Shown: positions 33,426 through 44,088 of the stretch, piece by piece
Numbering within the stretch: the stretch's first letter is position 1
Layout: every line of letters begins with the position of its first letter
Origin: Nocardioidaceae bacterium UBA4001
GTDB taxonomy: Bacteria > Actinomycetota > Actinomycetes > Propionibacteriales > Nocardioidaceae
Assembly (NCBI GenBank): GCA_002384855.1
Contig: DGBP01000003.1
Coordinates: forward strand, 1-64,000
Direction of reading: 5' to 3'
Length of the DNA stretch: 64,000 nt
The notes under the pieces: model-generated
Told to the model about the DNA's origin: nothing
Databases searched by the model: none
What the model saw: only the letters and a program-made list of their open reading frames with translations
Made by a program: the position numbers and the translations under genes

Positions 33426-33448
33426 ACACTAGAGGGCACCTCCGACAG
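33426..33448 (-). promoter_or_regulatory. LexA-independent RecA-NDp/PafBC-type promoter of recA
   Basis: On the minus strand CTGTCGGAG, eight bases, then TAGTGT. This fits the RecA-NDp pattern TTGTCRGTG-N8-TANNNT with two mismatches and the exact spacer. The transcript would start about 55 bases before the recA ATG. Confidence 0.65.
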
Positions 33449-33514
33449 TTCGAGATCGCACGAGCTCGTCTGTGGATGTCCAGCTCTGCATCGTGGTTGT
33501 GGACCCACCCTAGC

Positions 33515-33530
33515 CCGAACACCTGTTCGA
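33515..33530. promoter_or_regulatory. SOS box (LexA operator) of recA
   Basis: CCGAACACCTGTTCGA contains the perfect dyad CGAAC-N4-GTTCG. On the minus strand it reads TCGAACAGGTGTTCGG, almost the same as the lexA box at 861-878. It ends two bases from the stop codon of the upstream MFS gene. Confidence 0.92.
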
Positions 33531-33531
33531 G

Positions 33532-34884
33532 TCAGCCTGCGACACGCCTCTGCTCGTCGGACCGGTCGGCGTTGCGGCGGGCGAGCTCGGCGGCCAGCAC
33601 GATCCCGGTGACGAGCAGGGCGGCGAAGACGTTGAGCGCGCCGAAGCCGAGGCCCGCCATGACGATGCCGGCGACGACACCGGCCGCGGCCGCGACCAGA
33701 CCCATGATGAGGTCGGCGGCCCCCTGGACGTCGGTGCGGGCGTCGAGCGGGGCGGACTCCGAGAGCAGGGTCGAGGCGGCGACCGTGCACATCGACCAGC
33801 CGAGTCCGAGCAGGAACAGGCCCCACGCGATCTGCCAGGACGCCCCCGACGGAGCGCTGCCCGAGAGCAGCAGCGAGACCAGCAGCACCACCGCGCCCGC
33901 GTTGACGACCACGACCCGCCCGAAGCGGTCGCTGGCCCACCCGGACACCGGGGCGAAGGCGAACATCCCGAGCACGTGCCCGCTGACCACGATGCCGATG
34001 ATCTCCAGCGCCGCCCCGCCGTGGTGCATGTGCAGCGGGGTCATCACCATCACCGCGATCATCACCGCGTGCGCGAGGGCCAGGGTGGTGATGCCCGCGG
34101 CCACACCGGGACGGGTCCGGATCACATCTCGCACCCGCGACCACTTCGTGCCGTGCAGGACGCTCGTGGAGGCGCCCTGGTCGACCGCGGCCTCCCGCGC
34201 GACGAGCAGCGGGTCGGGGCGCAGGAACACCCAGATCACCAGCGCGGAGGCCAGCATGCCGAGCATCCCGAAGAAGAACGGGCCGGTCAGCTCGGGGATC
34301 CTGAGCCGCGCGGCCACTCCCCCGGCGGGGCCGGTGAGGTTGGGCCCGGCCACCGCGCCGATGGTCGTCGCCCAGACGACCAGGGACAGGGCGCTCGCGC
34401 GCTTGAGCGGCTGGGCGAGGTCGGTGGCGGCGTACCTCGACTGGTTGTTCGCCGCAGTCGTCGAGCCGAGCAGGGCGGCCCCCACCAGGAGGGTCGCGAA
34501 GGAGTCGATGACCCCCGCCAGGATGGCCAGGGCCGCACCGGAGGCGCCGAGCAGGTAGCCGAGCGTCAGGCCGGGTCGTCGGCCGCGCTTGCCCATGAGG
34601 TGCGCGAGGAGGAACGACGCGACGGCGGCGCCGAGCACCTGCATGGTCTGGGCCAGGCCGGCCAGGTCTGCGCGCCCGGAGATCTCCTCGGCCAGGATCG
34701 CTGCCACGGCGACGCCGATCGTGATCCCCAGGCCGCCGAGGCCCTGCGCAGCCACGAGCGTCCACAACGTGCGGCGCTGCACCTGGTGCACGCGTTCGTC
34801 GGGCCAGCGCACGCCCGAGAGTCCCCCCGAGACTCTGCCCGGGATACCCGCTGAGAGCCCGGTCGGGGCCTGGTCGTCGTCCAC
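33532..34884 (-). CDS. Major facilitator superfamily transporter
   Basis: The 450-residue protein has about 12 transmembrane helices. The loop between helices 2 and 3 is HLMGKRGRRPGL, and the central second-half loop GWASDRFGRVV matches the MFS GxxxDRxGRR motif. It probably exports drugs or metabolites; the substrate is unknown. An approximately 45-residue hydrophilic leader precedes helix 1, so a later start is possible. The gene ends two bases before the recA SOS box, which places recA control elements right behind it. Confidence 0.88.
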   Translation of the reverse strand: MDDDQAPTGLSAGIPGRVSGGLSGVRWPDERVHQVQRRTLWTLVAAQGLGGLGITIGVAVAAILAEEISGRADLAGLAQTMQVLGAAVASFLLAHLMGKRGRRPGLTLGYLLGASGAALAILAGVIDSFATLLVGAALLGSTTAANNQSRYAATDLAQPLKRASALSLVVWATTIGAVAGPNLTGPAGGVAARLRIPELTGPFFFGMLGMLASALVIWVFLRPDPLLVAREAAVDQGASTSVLHGTKWSRVRDVIRTRPGVAAGITTLALAHAVMIAVMVMTPLHMHHGGAALEIIGIVVSGHVLGMFAFAPVSGWASDRFGRVVVVNAGAVVLLVSLLLSGSAPSGASWQIAWGLFLLGLGWSMCTVAASTLLSESAPLDARTDVQGAADLIMGLVAAAAGVVAGIVMAGLGFGALNVFAALLVTGIVLAAELARRNADRSDEQRRVAG

Positions 34885-34947
34885 GGGTGCATCGTCTCAC
34901 CCGGGAAAGGGCGACCGGCTGCCGGTCGGCGCCGGGACCGGCCGTGG

Positions 34948-35142
34948 TCAGCGCTCCGAGGCGGGCAGGTCCAGCGCGCGCCACACCGCCTGCCACACCC
35001 GCTTGGGGCTCTCCCCCTGGTCGAGGGCCTGGTCGACCGTCCGCCCGCCCAGGTCGGCGAGGACGTGCTCGCGCGACCAGGTCCGGGCGTAGCCGGATCC
35101 GAGGACGTGCTCCATGCGAGCCCAGAACTCCGTGTGACGCAT
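34948..35142 (-). CDS. DUF3046 small protein
   Basis: The 64-residue protein matches the actinobacterial DUF3046 family, which is typically encoded next to recA-recX. Characteristic stretches are MRHTEFWARMEHVLG and HVLADLGGRTVDQAL. ATG 35142 has GGAGAGG upstream; longer in-frame extensions do not match the family. Function is unknown. Its persistence by recA suggests a DNA-related or cotranscribed housekeeping role, but an MFS gene separates the two here. Confidence 0.9.
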   Translation of the reverse strand: MRHTEFWARMEHVLGSGYARTWSREHVLADLGGRTVDQALDQGESPKRVWQAVWRALDLPASER

Positions 35143-35212
35143 GCCTCTCCCGTGCTGGTGGCTTCGACGACCACGAGAGTACGTCGCCGTGCCACCTGCG
35201 AGAATGAAGGTC

Positions 35213-35761
35213 ATGCCAGCCGAGTACCTCATCCGCCCCGCGGTCGAGGGCGACCTGTCCGACATCGCGGCGATCTACGCGCACGAGATCGCCAACAGCA
35301 TCGCGACCTTCGACCTGGAGCCCCCCGACTCGGAGTACTGGCACGAGAAGCTCCAGGGCCGGCACCCCGGCGACCACCTGCTCGTGGCGGTCGACGAGGA
35401 CGAGGACGTGGTGGGCTATGCCTACTCGTGGAGCTTCCGTCCCCGGCCGGCGTACAGCCTCACCCGGGAGACCTCGATCTACCTCGACCCGTCGGTGCGT
35501 GGCAAGGGCATCGGCAGACGGCTCTACCCTGCGCTGCTCGACGCCATGGCGAAGTCGGGGGTCCACACCGCGGTCGCCCTGGTGGCCCTGCCGAACCCTG
35601 GAAGCATCTCGCTGCACGAGCACTGCGGCTTCGAGCGGGTCGGCGGCATGCGCGAGGTCGGCTACAAGTTCGACCAGTGGATCGACGTCGCGTGGTTCCA
35701 GAAGCTGCTGCACCCCGCGGAGCACGAGCCTCCCACCGAGCACATCGTCGTCGCCGACTGA
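35213..35761 (+). CDS. GNAT N-acetyltransferase (PAT/methionine sulfoximine type)
   Basis: The 182-residue protein resembles phosphinothricin/methionine-sulfoximine acetyltransferases. It has an N-terminal IRPAVEGDLSDIAAIY, the hallmark acetyl-CoA motif VRGKGIGRRLYPALLDAM and a C-terminal LHEHCGFERVGGMREVGYK. It likely acetylates a small amine or glutamine-synthetase inhibitor analogue. Start ATG 35213 is uncertain; an ATG three codons upstream (35204) is equally possible. It is divergent from DUF3046. Confidence 0.85.
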   Translation: MPAEYLIRPAVEGDLSDIAAIYAHEIANSIATFDLEPPDSEYWHEKLQGRHPGDHLLVAVDEDEDVVGYAYSWSFRPRPAYSLTRETSIYLDPSVRGKGIGRRLYPALLDAMAKSGVHTAVALVALPNPGSISLHEHCGFERVGGMREVGYKFDQWIDVAWFQKLLHPAEHEPPTEHIVVAD

Positions 35762-35879
35762 CCGCCCCCGCCCGGTCCCCGACCGGCGGCGCCGGGACGA
35801 ACGTCCGCCGCGGCGGGCCCATCGTCCCTGCCCGCGGCGTCGTCGCCGCCGCACGCTGAAGGCAGGTGGGAGGTGCGTT

Positions 35880-36692
35880 ATGGCGCACGGGCACAGCGAC
35901 CCCGGCAACGTCGACGTCGACGGACATCCCGAGCTGCTCGAGCACCGTCACCCGCTGGCCATGGTGTACGGCGGTGGCGGGGTGTTCGGCATCGCCTACA
36001 CCGCCGGGGTCGCCGAGGGGCTCGTCGACGCGGGTCTGCCCGTCGCGAGTGCGCCCTCCCTCGGCACCTCCGCCGGCTCCTGGACCGCCTCCACCCTCGC
36101 CCTCGGCCTGCGGTACGCCGACTACTCCGGCGCGCCGACCCCGCGCGTCCCCAATCTCCGCAGCGGTGTGCTCGCCGAGATCGCGCGAGGCATCTTCGGT
36201 GAGGCCACCCACCCGCTCGTCGCCGTCTCGGCGGTGTGCGTGACCACGGGACGCCGCCACGTCCTCGACGGCGGCACCTACCCGCTCGCCGACCTCGTGG
36301 CCGCCTCCTCCGCCGTCCCCGGGCTGCTGCCCCCGCACCGCGTCGCCGGCCGGTTCTACGTCGATGGCGGCATGTGGTCCGCGACCTCGGTCGACGCCAG
36401 CGCGGAGGCCGACCGCGTCATCGTCGTCGCGCCCCTGGCCGGAGCGGTCGTGGGCCCGGTGGGCCGGACCGCAGAATTCCTGCTCGAGCGCGAGCTGCGC
36501 CGCTGCCGGACCCGGCACACTTCCTGCGACCTCCACATGATCCGGCCGAAACGCGAGATCGCCCGGCTTGCAGGACGCACGCCCCTGTCGCTGTTCGACC
36601 CCGCAAGGGCACGGGCGGTGTACCCCCTCGCCTACCGCCAGGGGCTCACCTGGGGCGAGCGGATCCTGGCCGGTGACCGCCCCGCGGCGTGA
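35880..36692 (+). CDS. Patatin-like phospholipase/esterase
   Basis: The 270-residue protein has the patatin features: oxyanion-hole loop YGGGGVFGIAYTAGV (near 30-44), nucleophile elbow GTSAG (GxSxG, near 61) and the Asp of the catalytic dyad in YVDGGMWSATS. It has no signal peptide and should be a cytoplasmic or membrane-associated lipid hydrolase. GGGAGG lies six bases before ATG 35880. It lies between the GNAT gene and the convergent ABC-2 exporter operon. Confidence 0.88.
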   Translation: MAHGHSDPGNVDVDGHPELLEHRHPLAMVYGGGGVFGIAYTAGVAEGLVDAGLPVASAPSLGTSAGSWTASTLALGLRYADYSGAPTPRVPNLRSGVLAEIARGIFGEATHPLVAVSAVCVTTGRRHVLDGGTYPLADLVAASSAVPGLLPPHRVAGRFYVDGGMWSATSVDASAEADRVIVVAPLAGAVVGPVGRTAEFLLERELRRCRTRHTSCDLHMIRPKREIARLAGRTPLSLFDPARARAVYPLAYRQGLTWGERILAGDRPAA

Positions 36693-36752
36693 GGTCCCCC
36701 GCGCGGCGGCCGCACGTCGACGTACCCGGCCGTCCTCCCCGCGCGACGGACG

Positions 36753-37556
36753 TCAGGACAGCAGGATCTTGTGCAGCCGCCGGGAGACCACCATCAGCCC
36801 GATCGCACCCATCGCGAGCAGGTAGACCGCCGAGATCAGCGAGTCCCACGACAGGGCGCCCGTGGTCAGCTCGCGGCAGAGGACCACGCCGCGGTAGAGC
36901 GGCGTCGCCTCGACGACCCAGCGCAGCGGACCGTCGAACACCGAGACCGGGAAGAACGTGCCGGAGAAGAGGAACATCGGGATGATCGCGAGCTGGACGT
37001 ACTCGAAGTCCTGCCACGACTTCATGAACGTGGTCAGCGCCATCCCGGCCCCGGCGAAGGCGAACCCGATCAGCCAGGTGGCCGGCCAGGCCAGGACGGC
37101 CCACCAGGAGTCGACCAGGCCCATCGCCGCCATCACCAGGACGAAGGCGAGCGAGTAGACACCTGAGCGCAAGAGGCACCACATCAGCTCCCCGGTCGCG
37201 ACGTTGATCGGCCGCATGGGCGTGGCGAGCACACCGTCGTACACCTTGTCGTAGCGGAGCTTGAAGAAGATGCCGAACGTGGAGTCGTAGATCGCGCCGT
37301 TCATCGCCGACGCTGCGAGCATGCCCGGCGCGACGAACGCGGCGTACGTGACGAGCCGACCCTTGACGCTGAAGTCGTCGACGAGCTGGCCGACACCCAC
37401 ACCGATCGAGAAGAGGTAGAGCACCGGCTCGAGGAAGCCGGTGGCGAACACGACCCACGCCGACCGGTGGGTGATGAAGTTGCGCACCACCAGCATCCGG
37501 CCGCTCGGGCGTGCCGACCGGGCGGTGTCTGCGAGCACGTAGTTGGACACGGCCAT
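36753..37556 (-). CDS. ABC-2 type exporter permease (second)
   Basis: The 267-residue permease has six hydrophobic segments of the ABC-2/NodJ type. It includes the conserved periplasmic-side region PMFLFSGTFFPVSVF near 190. The ATG overlaps the upstream permease's stop codon by one base. With the two genes upstream it makes a DrrABC/NodIJ-like exporter in which two related permeases pair under one ATPase. The substrate is unknown; drug or polysaccharide/lipid export are both known for this family. Confidence 0.88.
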   Translation of the reverse strand: MAVSNYVLADTARSARPSGRMLVVRNFITHRSAWVVFATGFLEPVLYLFSIGVGVGQLVDDFSVKGRLVTYAAFVAPGMLAASAMNGAIYDSTFGIFFKLRYDKVYDGVLATPMRPINVATGELMWCLLRSGVYSLAFVLVMAAMGLVDSWWAVLAWPATWLIGFAFAGAGMALTTFMKSWQDFEYVQLAIIPMFLFSGTFFPVSVFDGPLRWVVEATPLYRGVVLCRELTTGALSWDSLISAVYLLAMGAIGLMVVSRRLHKILLS

Positions 37557-38364
37557 CAGTGCGCCAGCCTCTTCGTGAGTCGAGACGCGGCGAACCACCA
37601 GCCGACGACGGTCATCGACACGAGGTACGTCAGGTGGACCAGGGCCATCGGGCCGTCGACGCGGTCGAGCAGCAGCGTGCGGGTGAGGTCCACGCCGTGC
37701 CACAGCGGGGTGAGCCGGGCAAGCCACTCCAGGACCGGGGAGAGGTTCGCGATCGGGAAGAACGCCCCGGAGAACAGGAACAGCGGGATCACCACGAGGC
37801 GGTAGAGCACGGAGTAGCCGGTCTCGTTCCTCATCGACGCCGAGATGCCGAAGAAGACGGTGGCGAACGCCAGGCCGAGGAGGATCTGCACCAGCCAGGC
37901 GAGGAACAGGCCGGTCCACGACTCGAACACGCCGAACGGCGCCAGGATCAGCAGGAACACCCCGCAGGCGGTGGCGACGCGGAACGCGGTGAACAGGAGC
38001 TGGGCCGCGACGATGTCGCTGGGTCGCAGCGGCGTGGCGATCATGCCGAAGTAGGTGCGGCTCCACTTGATCATGCCCATGACGGGCCACATCACCTCGC
38101 CCGTGGCGGTCTGCATCGCGTGCGCCGCAACCAGGCCGGGCGCCACGAAGGCGAGGTACGTCGCCGCGCCCTCGAGCCGCTCCGGGGGCTGCTCGACGAA
38201 CCCGCCGAGGAGCACGCCCATGGCGACGACGTACAGGAACGGGAGCACGAAGGACGAGACCACCGAGCCGCGCCAGGTGCGCTTGTAGACGGTGACCCAG
38301 TAGTCGAGCTGGCGGCCGATCAGGTCGAGCCGGCCGATCCGGGTGGGGGTCGAGACGACGCTCA

Positions 38365-38365
<1 letters not shown>
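37556..38365 (-). CDS. ABC-2 type exporter permease (first)
   Basis: The 269-residue permease has six hydrophobic segments and the ABC-2 signature region IPLFLFSGAFFPIANLSPV. It is a paralogue of the downstream permease. ATG 38365 overlaps the ATPase stop (TGATG); a GTG one codon earlier is also in frame. Overlaps at both ends indicate tight coupling of all three exporter genes. Confidence 0.88.
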
Positions 38366-39342
<977 letters not shown>

Positions 39343-39400
39343 AGCAGACAACCTAGATCCCACCACCGACGAAGTTCACGACCTTTTCCACGACACGAGC

Positions 39401-39423
39401 CTGTCGGTGGCATGGGTAAGGAT
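39401..39423 (+). promoter_or_regulatory. Possible PafBC-type promoter of lhr, leaderless
   Basis: CTGTCGGTG (39401-39409) matches the TTGTCRGTG element with one mismatch. It is followed after eight bases by AAGGAT (39418-39423). Transcription would begin close to the GTG at 39430, giving a leaderless message. The -10 is one base off the TANNNT pattern, so this is a prediction. Confidence 0.45.
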
Positions 39424-39429
39424 GGGGGC

Positions 39430-42400
39430 GTGACAGCGGAGGACGGTACGACGCCCGGAGCAGGCGCCGCGGGCGAGGTGCTCGCCGGCTTCAGCGCGCC
39501 CACGCGCACCTGGTTCGAGGCCGCCTTCGCCGCGCCCACCCCCGCCCAGGTCGGTGCGTGGACGACGATCTCGGCCGGCCGCAACGCCCTCGTGGTGGCA
39601 CCGACCGGCTCAGGAAAGACCCTGTCGGCCTTCCTGTGGTCGCTGGACCGGCTGGTCTCACAACCCCCGCCGGAGGAGAAGCTGCGCCGCTGCCGGGTGC
39701 TGTACGTCTCCCCCCTCAAGGCCCTCGCCGTCGACGTCGAGCGCAACCTCCGGGCGCCGCTGACCGGGATCCGACACACCGCCGACCGGCTCGGCACCCC
39801 CGTGCGCGACATCGCGGTGGGTGTCCGCTCCGGCGACACCCCCGCGAACGAACGCCGCCGGCTCGCGACCACCCCGCCCGACATCCTCATCACCACGCCC
39901 GAGTCGCTGTTCCTCATGCTCACCTCACAGGCGCGCGAGGCCCTGCGCGGGGTCGAGACCGTGATCGTCGACGAGGTGCACGCGGTGGCCGGCACCAAGC
40001 GCGGGGCGCACCTCGCCCTGACCCTGGAGCGCCTCGACGCGCTGCTCGACCGACCGGCCCAGCGGATCGGGCTCTCGGCCACGGTCCGCCCCGTCGAGGA
40101 GGTGGCCCGGTTCCTCGGTGGCGCCCAGCCCGTCGAGGTGGTCGCGCCCGTGTCGGACAAGGCGTGGGACCTCGAGGTGGTCGTCCCCGTCGAGGACATG
40201 ACCGAGCTCGCCCTCGCCCAGCGCGACGAGGTCCCGGAGGGCTCGGCCGCCGGCGACGCCGAGCGCCGCGCCTCGATCTGGCCGCACGTCGAGGAGCGGG
40301 TCGTCGACCTCATCGGGCAGCACCGCTCGACGATCGTCTTCGCCAACTCCCGCCGTCTCGCCGAGCGCCTCACCGCCCGGTTCAACGAGATCACCGCCGA
40401 GCGCGCAGCAGTCGGCGAGACCGAGGAGACCCCGTCGGCCGGGCCGCCCGCGGAGATCATGGCCCAGTCCGGCCAGTCGTACCGCGCAGCCCCGGTGATC
40501 GCGCGGGCCCACCACGGCTCGGTGTCGAAGGAGCAGCGCGCCCTGATCGAGGACGACCTCAAGCGGGGCGCCCTGCCGTGCGTGGTCGCGACGAGCAGCC
40601 TCGAGCTCGGCATCGACATGGGCGCGGTCGACCTCGTCGTGCAGATCGAGTCGCCGCCGTCGGTGGCCACTGCCCTGCAGCGGGTGGGTCGCGCCGGGCA
40701 CCAGGTCGGCGAGGTCTCCCGGGGCGTGCTGTTCCCCAAGCACCGCAGCGACCTGGTGCACACCGCGGTCGCCGTTGAGCAGATGCGGGCGGGCCGGATC
40801 GAGTCGCTGCGGGTGCCGGCCAACCCCCTCGACGTGCTCGCCCAGCAGGTCGTCGCCGCCACCGCAGTGGACGAGTGGGACGCCGACGAGCTCTACGACC
40901 TGGTCCGCCGTGCGGCCTCGTTCACCGGGCTGCCGAGGTCGGCGTACGACGCGACGCTGGACCTGCTGTCGGGGCGCTACCCGTCCGACGAGTTCGCCGA
41001 GCTGAGGCCCCGGATCGTCTGGGACCGCGTCACCGGCACCCTCACCGCCCGACCGGGGGCGCAGCGGCTCGCGGTGACCAGCGGTGGCACGATCCCCGAC
41101 CGCGGCCTCTTCGGCGTCTTCCTCGTCGGCGAGAAGGCTTCTCGCGTCGGCGAGCTCGACGAGGAGATGGTCTACGAGTCGAGGGTCGGCGACGTCTTCG
41201 CGCTCGGGGCGACGAGCTGGCGGATCGAGGACATCACGCACGACCGCGTGCTGGTCTCCCCCGCTCCCGGCCAGCCCGGACGCCTCCCGTTCTGGAAGGG
41301 CGACCAGCTGGGCCGGCCGGCCGAGCTGGGCGCCGCGATCGGCGCGTTCACCCGCGAGCTGTCCGCGCTGCCGCGCGACGAGGCGGTCGCGCGCGGCCGC
41401 GACGCGGGGCTGGACGTCTGGGCCGCGGACAACCTGGTGGCCTTCCTCGAGGAGCAGCGCGAGGCCACCACCACCTTGCCCAGCGACCGCACGATCCTGG
41501 TCGAGCGGTTCCGCGACGAGCTCGGCGACTGGCGGATCGTCGTGCACTCCCCTTATGGCGCCCAGGTGCACGCGCCGTGGGCGCTCGCGATCGGGGTGCG
41601 GCTGCGCGAGCGCTACGGCATCGACGCCCAGGCGCTGCCCGGCGACGACGGCATCGTGCTGCGCGTCCCGGAGACCGACCAGGAGCCGCCCGGCGCGGAG
41701 GTCGTGGTCTTCGAGCCCGACGAGATCGAGGAGATCATCACCAGCGAGGTGGGCGGGTCGGCGCTGTTCGCCTCACGGTTCCGCGAGTGCGCGGCGCGCG
41801 CGCTCCTGCTTCCCCGTCGGGACCCGGGGCGTCGCTCGCCCTTGTGGCAGCAGCGGCAGAAGTCCGCCCAGCTGCTCGAGGTCGCGGTGAAGTACCCCTC
41901 CTTCCCGATCGTGCTCGAAGCGGTCCGCGAGGTCCTCCAGGACGTGTACGACGTCCCCGCCTTGCTCGGCCTGATGAAGCAGATCGGCTCCCGACGGATC
42001 CGGCTCGTCGACGTGGCGACCCAGCAGCCGTCGCCGTTCGCCCGGTCCCTGCTCTTCGGGTACGTCGCCGCGTTCATGTACGAAGGCGACTCCCCTGTCG
42101 CGGAGCGGCGGGCCGCCGCCTTGTCGCTGGACCAGGGGCTGCTCGCCGAGCTGCTCGGACGAGTCGAGCTGCGCGAGCTGCTCGACCCCGAGGTGCTAGC
42201 CGAGGTCGAGGCCGAGCTGCAGCGGCTCGCCCCCGACCGGCAGGCTCGCGACGCCGAGGGCGTGGCCGACCTGGTCCGCCTGCTCGGTCCGCTGGCCACG
42301 TCCGAGGTGGCCGAACGCGTCGTCGAGGAGTCACGCGACGAGATCCCGTCCTGGCTGGACGTGCTGCGTGACGCCCGACGGGTGGTTGCCGTGCGCGTCG

Positions 42401-44088
42401 CCGGCGAGGAGCGGTGGGCCGTCGTCGAGGACGTCGCTCGGCTCCGCGACGGGCTCGGCGTGCCCGTCCCCCCCGGGACGCCCGAGGCGTTCACCGAGGC
42501 CGTCACCGACCCACTGGGGGACCTGGTCGCGCGCTACGCCCGCACCCACGGGCCCTTCACGAGCAGCGACGTCGCGGCCCGCCTCGGGCTCGGCGTCGCG
42601 GTGGCACAGCAGACCCTCGTCCGGCTGGCCGGGTCGGGCCGGCTGCTGGAGGGCGAGTTCCGGCCGGCCGGCTCGGGAGCCGAGTGGTGCGACGCCGAGG
42701 TCCTGCGCAGGCTGCGTCGCCGCTCGCTGGCCGCCCTGCGCAAGGAGGTCGAGCCGGTCGACCCCTCGACGCTCGGCCGCTTCCTCCCCGCCTGGCAGAA
42801 CGTCGGCGGGCGGCTCCGCGGGGTCGACGGGGTGCTCGCGGTGGTGGACCAGCTCGCGGGTTGTGCCGTGCCGGCGTCCGCCCTGGAGCCACTCGTGCTC
42901 GGCAGCAGGGTGGTGGACTACGGCCCGGCGATGCTCGACGAGCTGACTGCCGGCGGGGAGGTGCTCTGGGCGGGCCACGGCACGCTCCCCGGCACGGACG
43001 GCTGGGTCTCCCTCCACCTCGCCGACTCGGCGCACCTGACCCTCCCCGACCACGGCGAGCTGGAGTCCACGCCCCTGCACGAGGCGATCCTGCAGGCCCT
43101 GTCCGGCGGCGGGGCGTACTTCTACCGCCGGCTCGCCGAGCTCGCCCAGGCCGAGGCGGGCCTGTCCGACGACGCGGCGATCCAGACGGCCCTGTGGGAC
43201 CTCGTGTGGGCGGGCCGGGTCGCGGGCGACACCCTGGCCCCGCTGCGTGCCCTCACCAGCTCGGGGCGCACCGCCCACCGCAGCACCGGAGGCCGTCGTA
43301 CCCCTCCCCGGGCGCGGTCGCTCTCACGCCGCCCGCCGGGGCCCGGACGGGGCCCGAGGCGCACCGGCCCGCCCACCGTCGCGGGTCGGTGGGCGCTGCT
43401 GCCCGGGCTCGAGCCGGACGTGACACGACGGGCGCACGCCGGCGCGGAGGCGTTGCTGGAGCGGCACGGCGTCGTCACCCGTGGGGCCGTGACGAGCGAG
43501 CGGGTGCCGGGCGGCTTCGCGGGGGTCTACAAGGTGCTGTCGGCCTTCGAGGACTCCGGCCGGTGCCGGCGGGGCTACTTCATCGCCTCCCTCGGCGCCG
43601 CCCAGTTCGGCGTCCCCGGCGCCGTGGACCGGCTGCGGTCGTACTCCCGCGATCCCGGAGCCGACCCGGAGGCCAGACAGACGGCGGTGGCCCTCGCCGC
43701 GACCGACCCCGCGAACCCGTACGGCGCCGCCCTCCCCTGGCCCGACCGCGTCGTCGCCGATGCCGACCCCACCGAGGGCCGCGGGGGCTCCCACCGTCCG
43801 GGACGGAAGGCGGGTGCGCTGGTCGTGCTCGTCGACGGCGAGCTGCTGCTGTACGTCGAACGTGGCGGTCGCACCCTGCTGACCTTCTCCGACGACCCCT
43901 CCCTGCTGGAGCCGGCCACCGAGGCCCTGGCCGGTGCCGTGCGGCAGGGGGCGCTCGGTCGCCTGACCGTCGAGCGCGCCGACGGGGAGCACATCCTGGG
44001 CACCGGCGAGCGGCCGGGCACACTGCGCCACGCCCTCGAGGCGGCAGGGTTCATCGCGACGCCGAGAGGACTGCGCCTCCGTGCCTGA
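39430..44088 (+). CDS. lhr: Lhr-family ATP-dependent helicase
   Basis: A very large (1552-residue) superfamily 2 DNA/RNA helicase implicated in DNA repair. Visible are Walker A PTGSGKT (58-64), DEVH box at 181-184, motif III LSATVRP, motif IV-VI elements (VATSSLELGIDMG, QRVGRAGHQ), and a long C-terminal half with the winged-helix and Lhr core region, as in M. smegmatis Lhr. GTG 39430 was chosen because the predicted promoter ends there; ATG 39412 would lie within it. The last eight bases overlap nei, so repair genes are coupled. A Pro/Arg-rich low-complexity stretch lies near 1280-1310. Confidence 0.93.
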   Translation: MTAEDGTTPGAGAAGEVLAGFSAPTRTWFEAAFAAPTPAQVGAWTTISAGRNALVVAPTGSGKTLSAFLWSLDRLVSQPPPEEKLRRCRVLYVSPLKALAVDVERNLRAPLTGIRHTADRLGTPVRDIAVGVRSGDTPANERRRLATTPPDILITTPESLFLMLTSQAREALRGVETVIVDEVHAVAGTKRGAHLALTLERLDALLDRPAQRIGLSATVRPVEEVARFLGGAQPVEVVAPVSDKAWDLEVVVPVEDMTELALAQRDEVPEGSAAGDAERRASIWPHVEERVVDLIGQHRSTIVFANSRRLAERLTARFNEITAERAAVGETEETPSAGPPAEIMAQSGQSYRAAPVIARAHHGSVSKEQRALIEDDLKRGALPCVVATSSLELGIDMGAVDLVVQIESPPSVATALQRVGRAGHQVGEVSRGVLFPKHRSDLVHTAVAVEQMRAGRIESLRVPANPLDVLAQQVVAATAVDEWDADELYDLVRRAASFTGLPRSAYDATLDLLSGRYPSDEFAELRPRIVWDRVTGTLTARPGAQRLAVTSGGTIPDRGLFGVFLVGEKASRVGELDEEMVYESRVGDVFALGATSWRIEDITHDRVLVSPAPGQPGRLPFWKGDQLGRPAELGAAIGAFTRELSALPRDEAVARGRDAGLDVWAADNLVAFLEEQREATTTLPSDRTILVERFRDELGDWRIVVHSPYGAQVHAPWALAIGVRLRERYGIDAQALPGDDGIVLRVPETDQEPPGAEVVVFEPDEIEEIITSEVGGSALFASRFRECAARALLLPRRDPGRRSPLWQQRQKSAQLLEVAVKYPSFPIVLEAVREVLQDVYDVPALLGLMKQIGSRRIRLVDVATQQPSPFARSLLFGYVAAFMYEGDSPVAERRAAALSLDQGLLAELLGRVELRELLDPEVLAEVEAELQRLAPDRQARDAEGVADLVRLLGPLATSEVAERVVEESRDEIPSWLDVLRDARRVVAVRVAGEERWAVVEDVARLRDGLGVPVPPGTPEAFTEAVTDPLGDLVARYARTHGPFTSSDVAARLGLGVAVAQQTLVRLAGSGRLLEGEFRPAGSGAEWCDAEVLRRLRRRSLAALRKEVEPVDPSTLGRFLPAWQNVGGRLRGVDGVLAVVDQLAGCAVPASALEPLVLGSRVVDYGPAMLDELTAGGEVLWAGHGTLPGTDGWVSLHLADSAHLTLPDHGELESTPLHEAILQALSGGGAYFYRRLAELAQAEAGLSDDAAIQTALWDLVWAGRVAGDTLAPLRALTSSGRTAHRSTGGRRTPPRARSLSRRPPGPGRGPRRTGPPTVAGRWALLPGLEPDVTRRAHAGAEALLERHGVVTRGAVTSERVPGGFAGVYKVLSAFEDSGRCRRGYFIASLGAAQFGVPGAVDRLRSYSRDPGADPEARQTAVALAATDPANPYGAALPWPDRVVADADPTEGRGGSHRPGRKAGALVVLVDGELLLYVERGGRTLLTFSDDPSLLEPATEALAGAVRQGALGRLTVERADGEHILGTGERPGTLRHALEAAGFIATPRGLRLRA

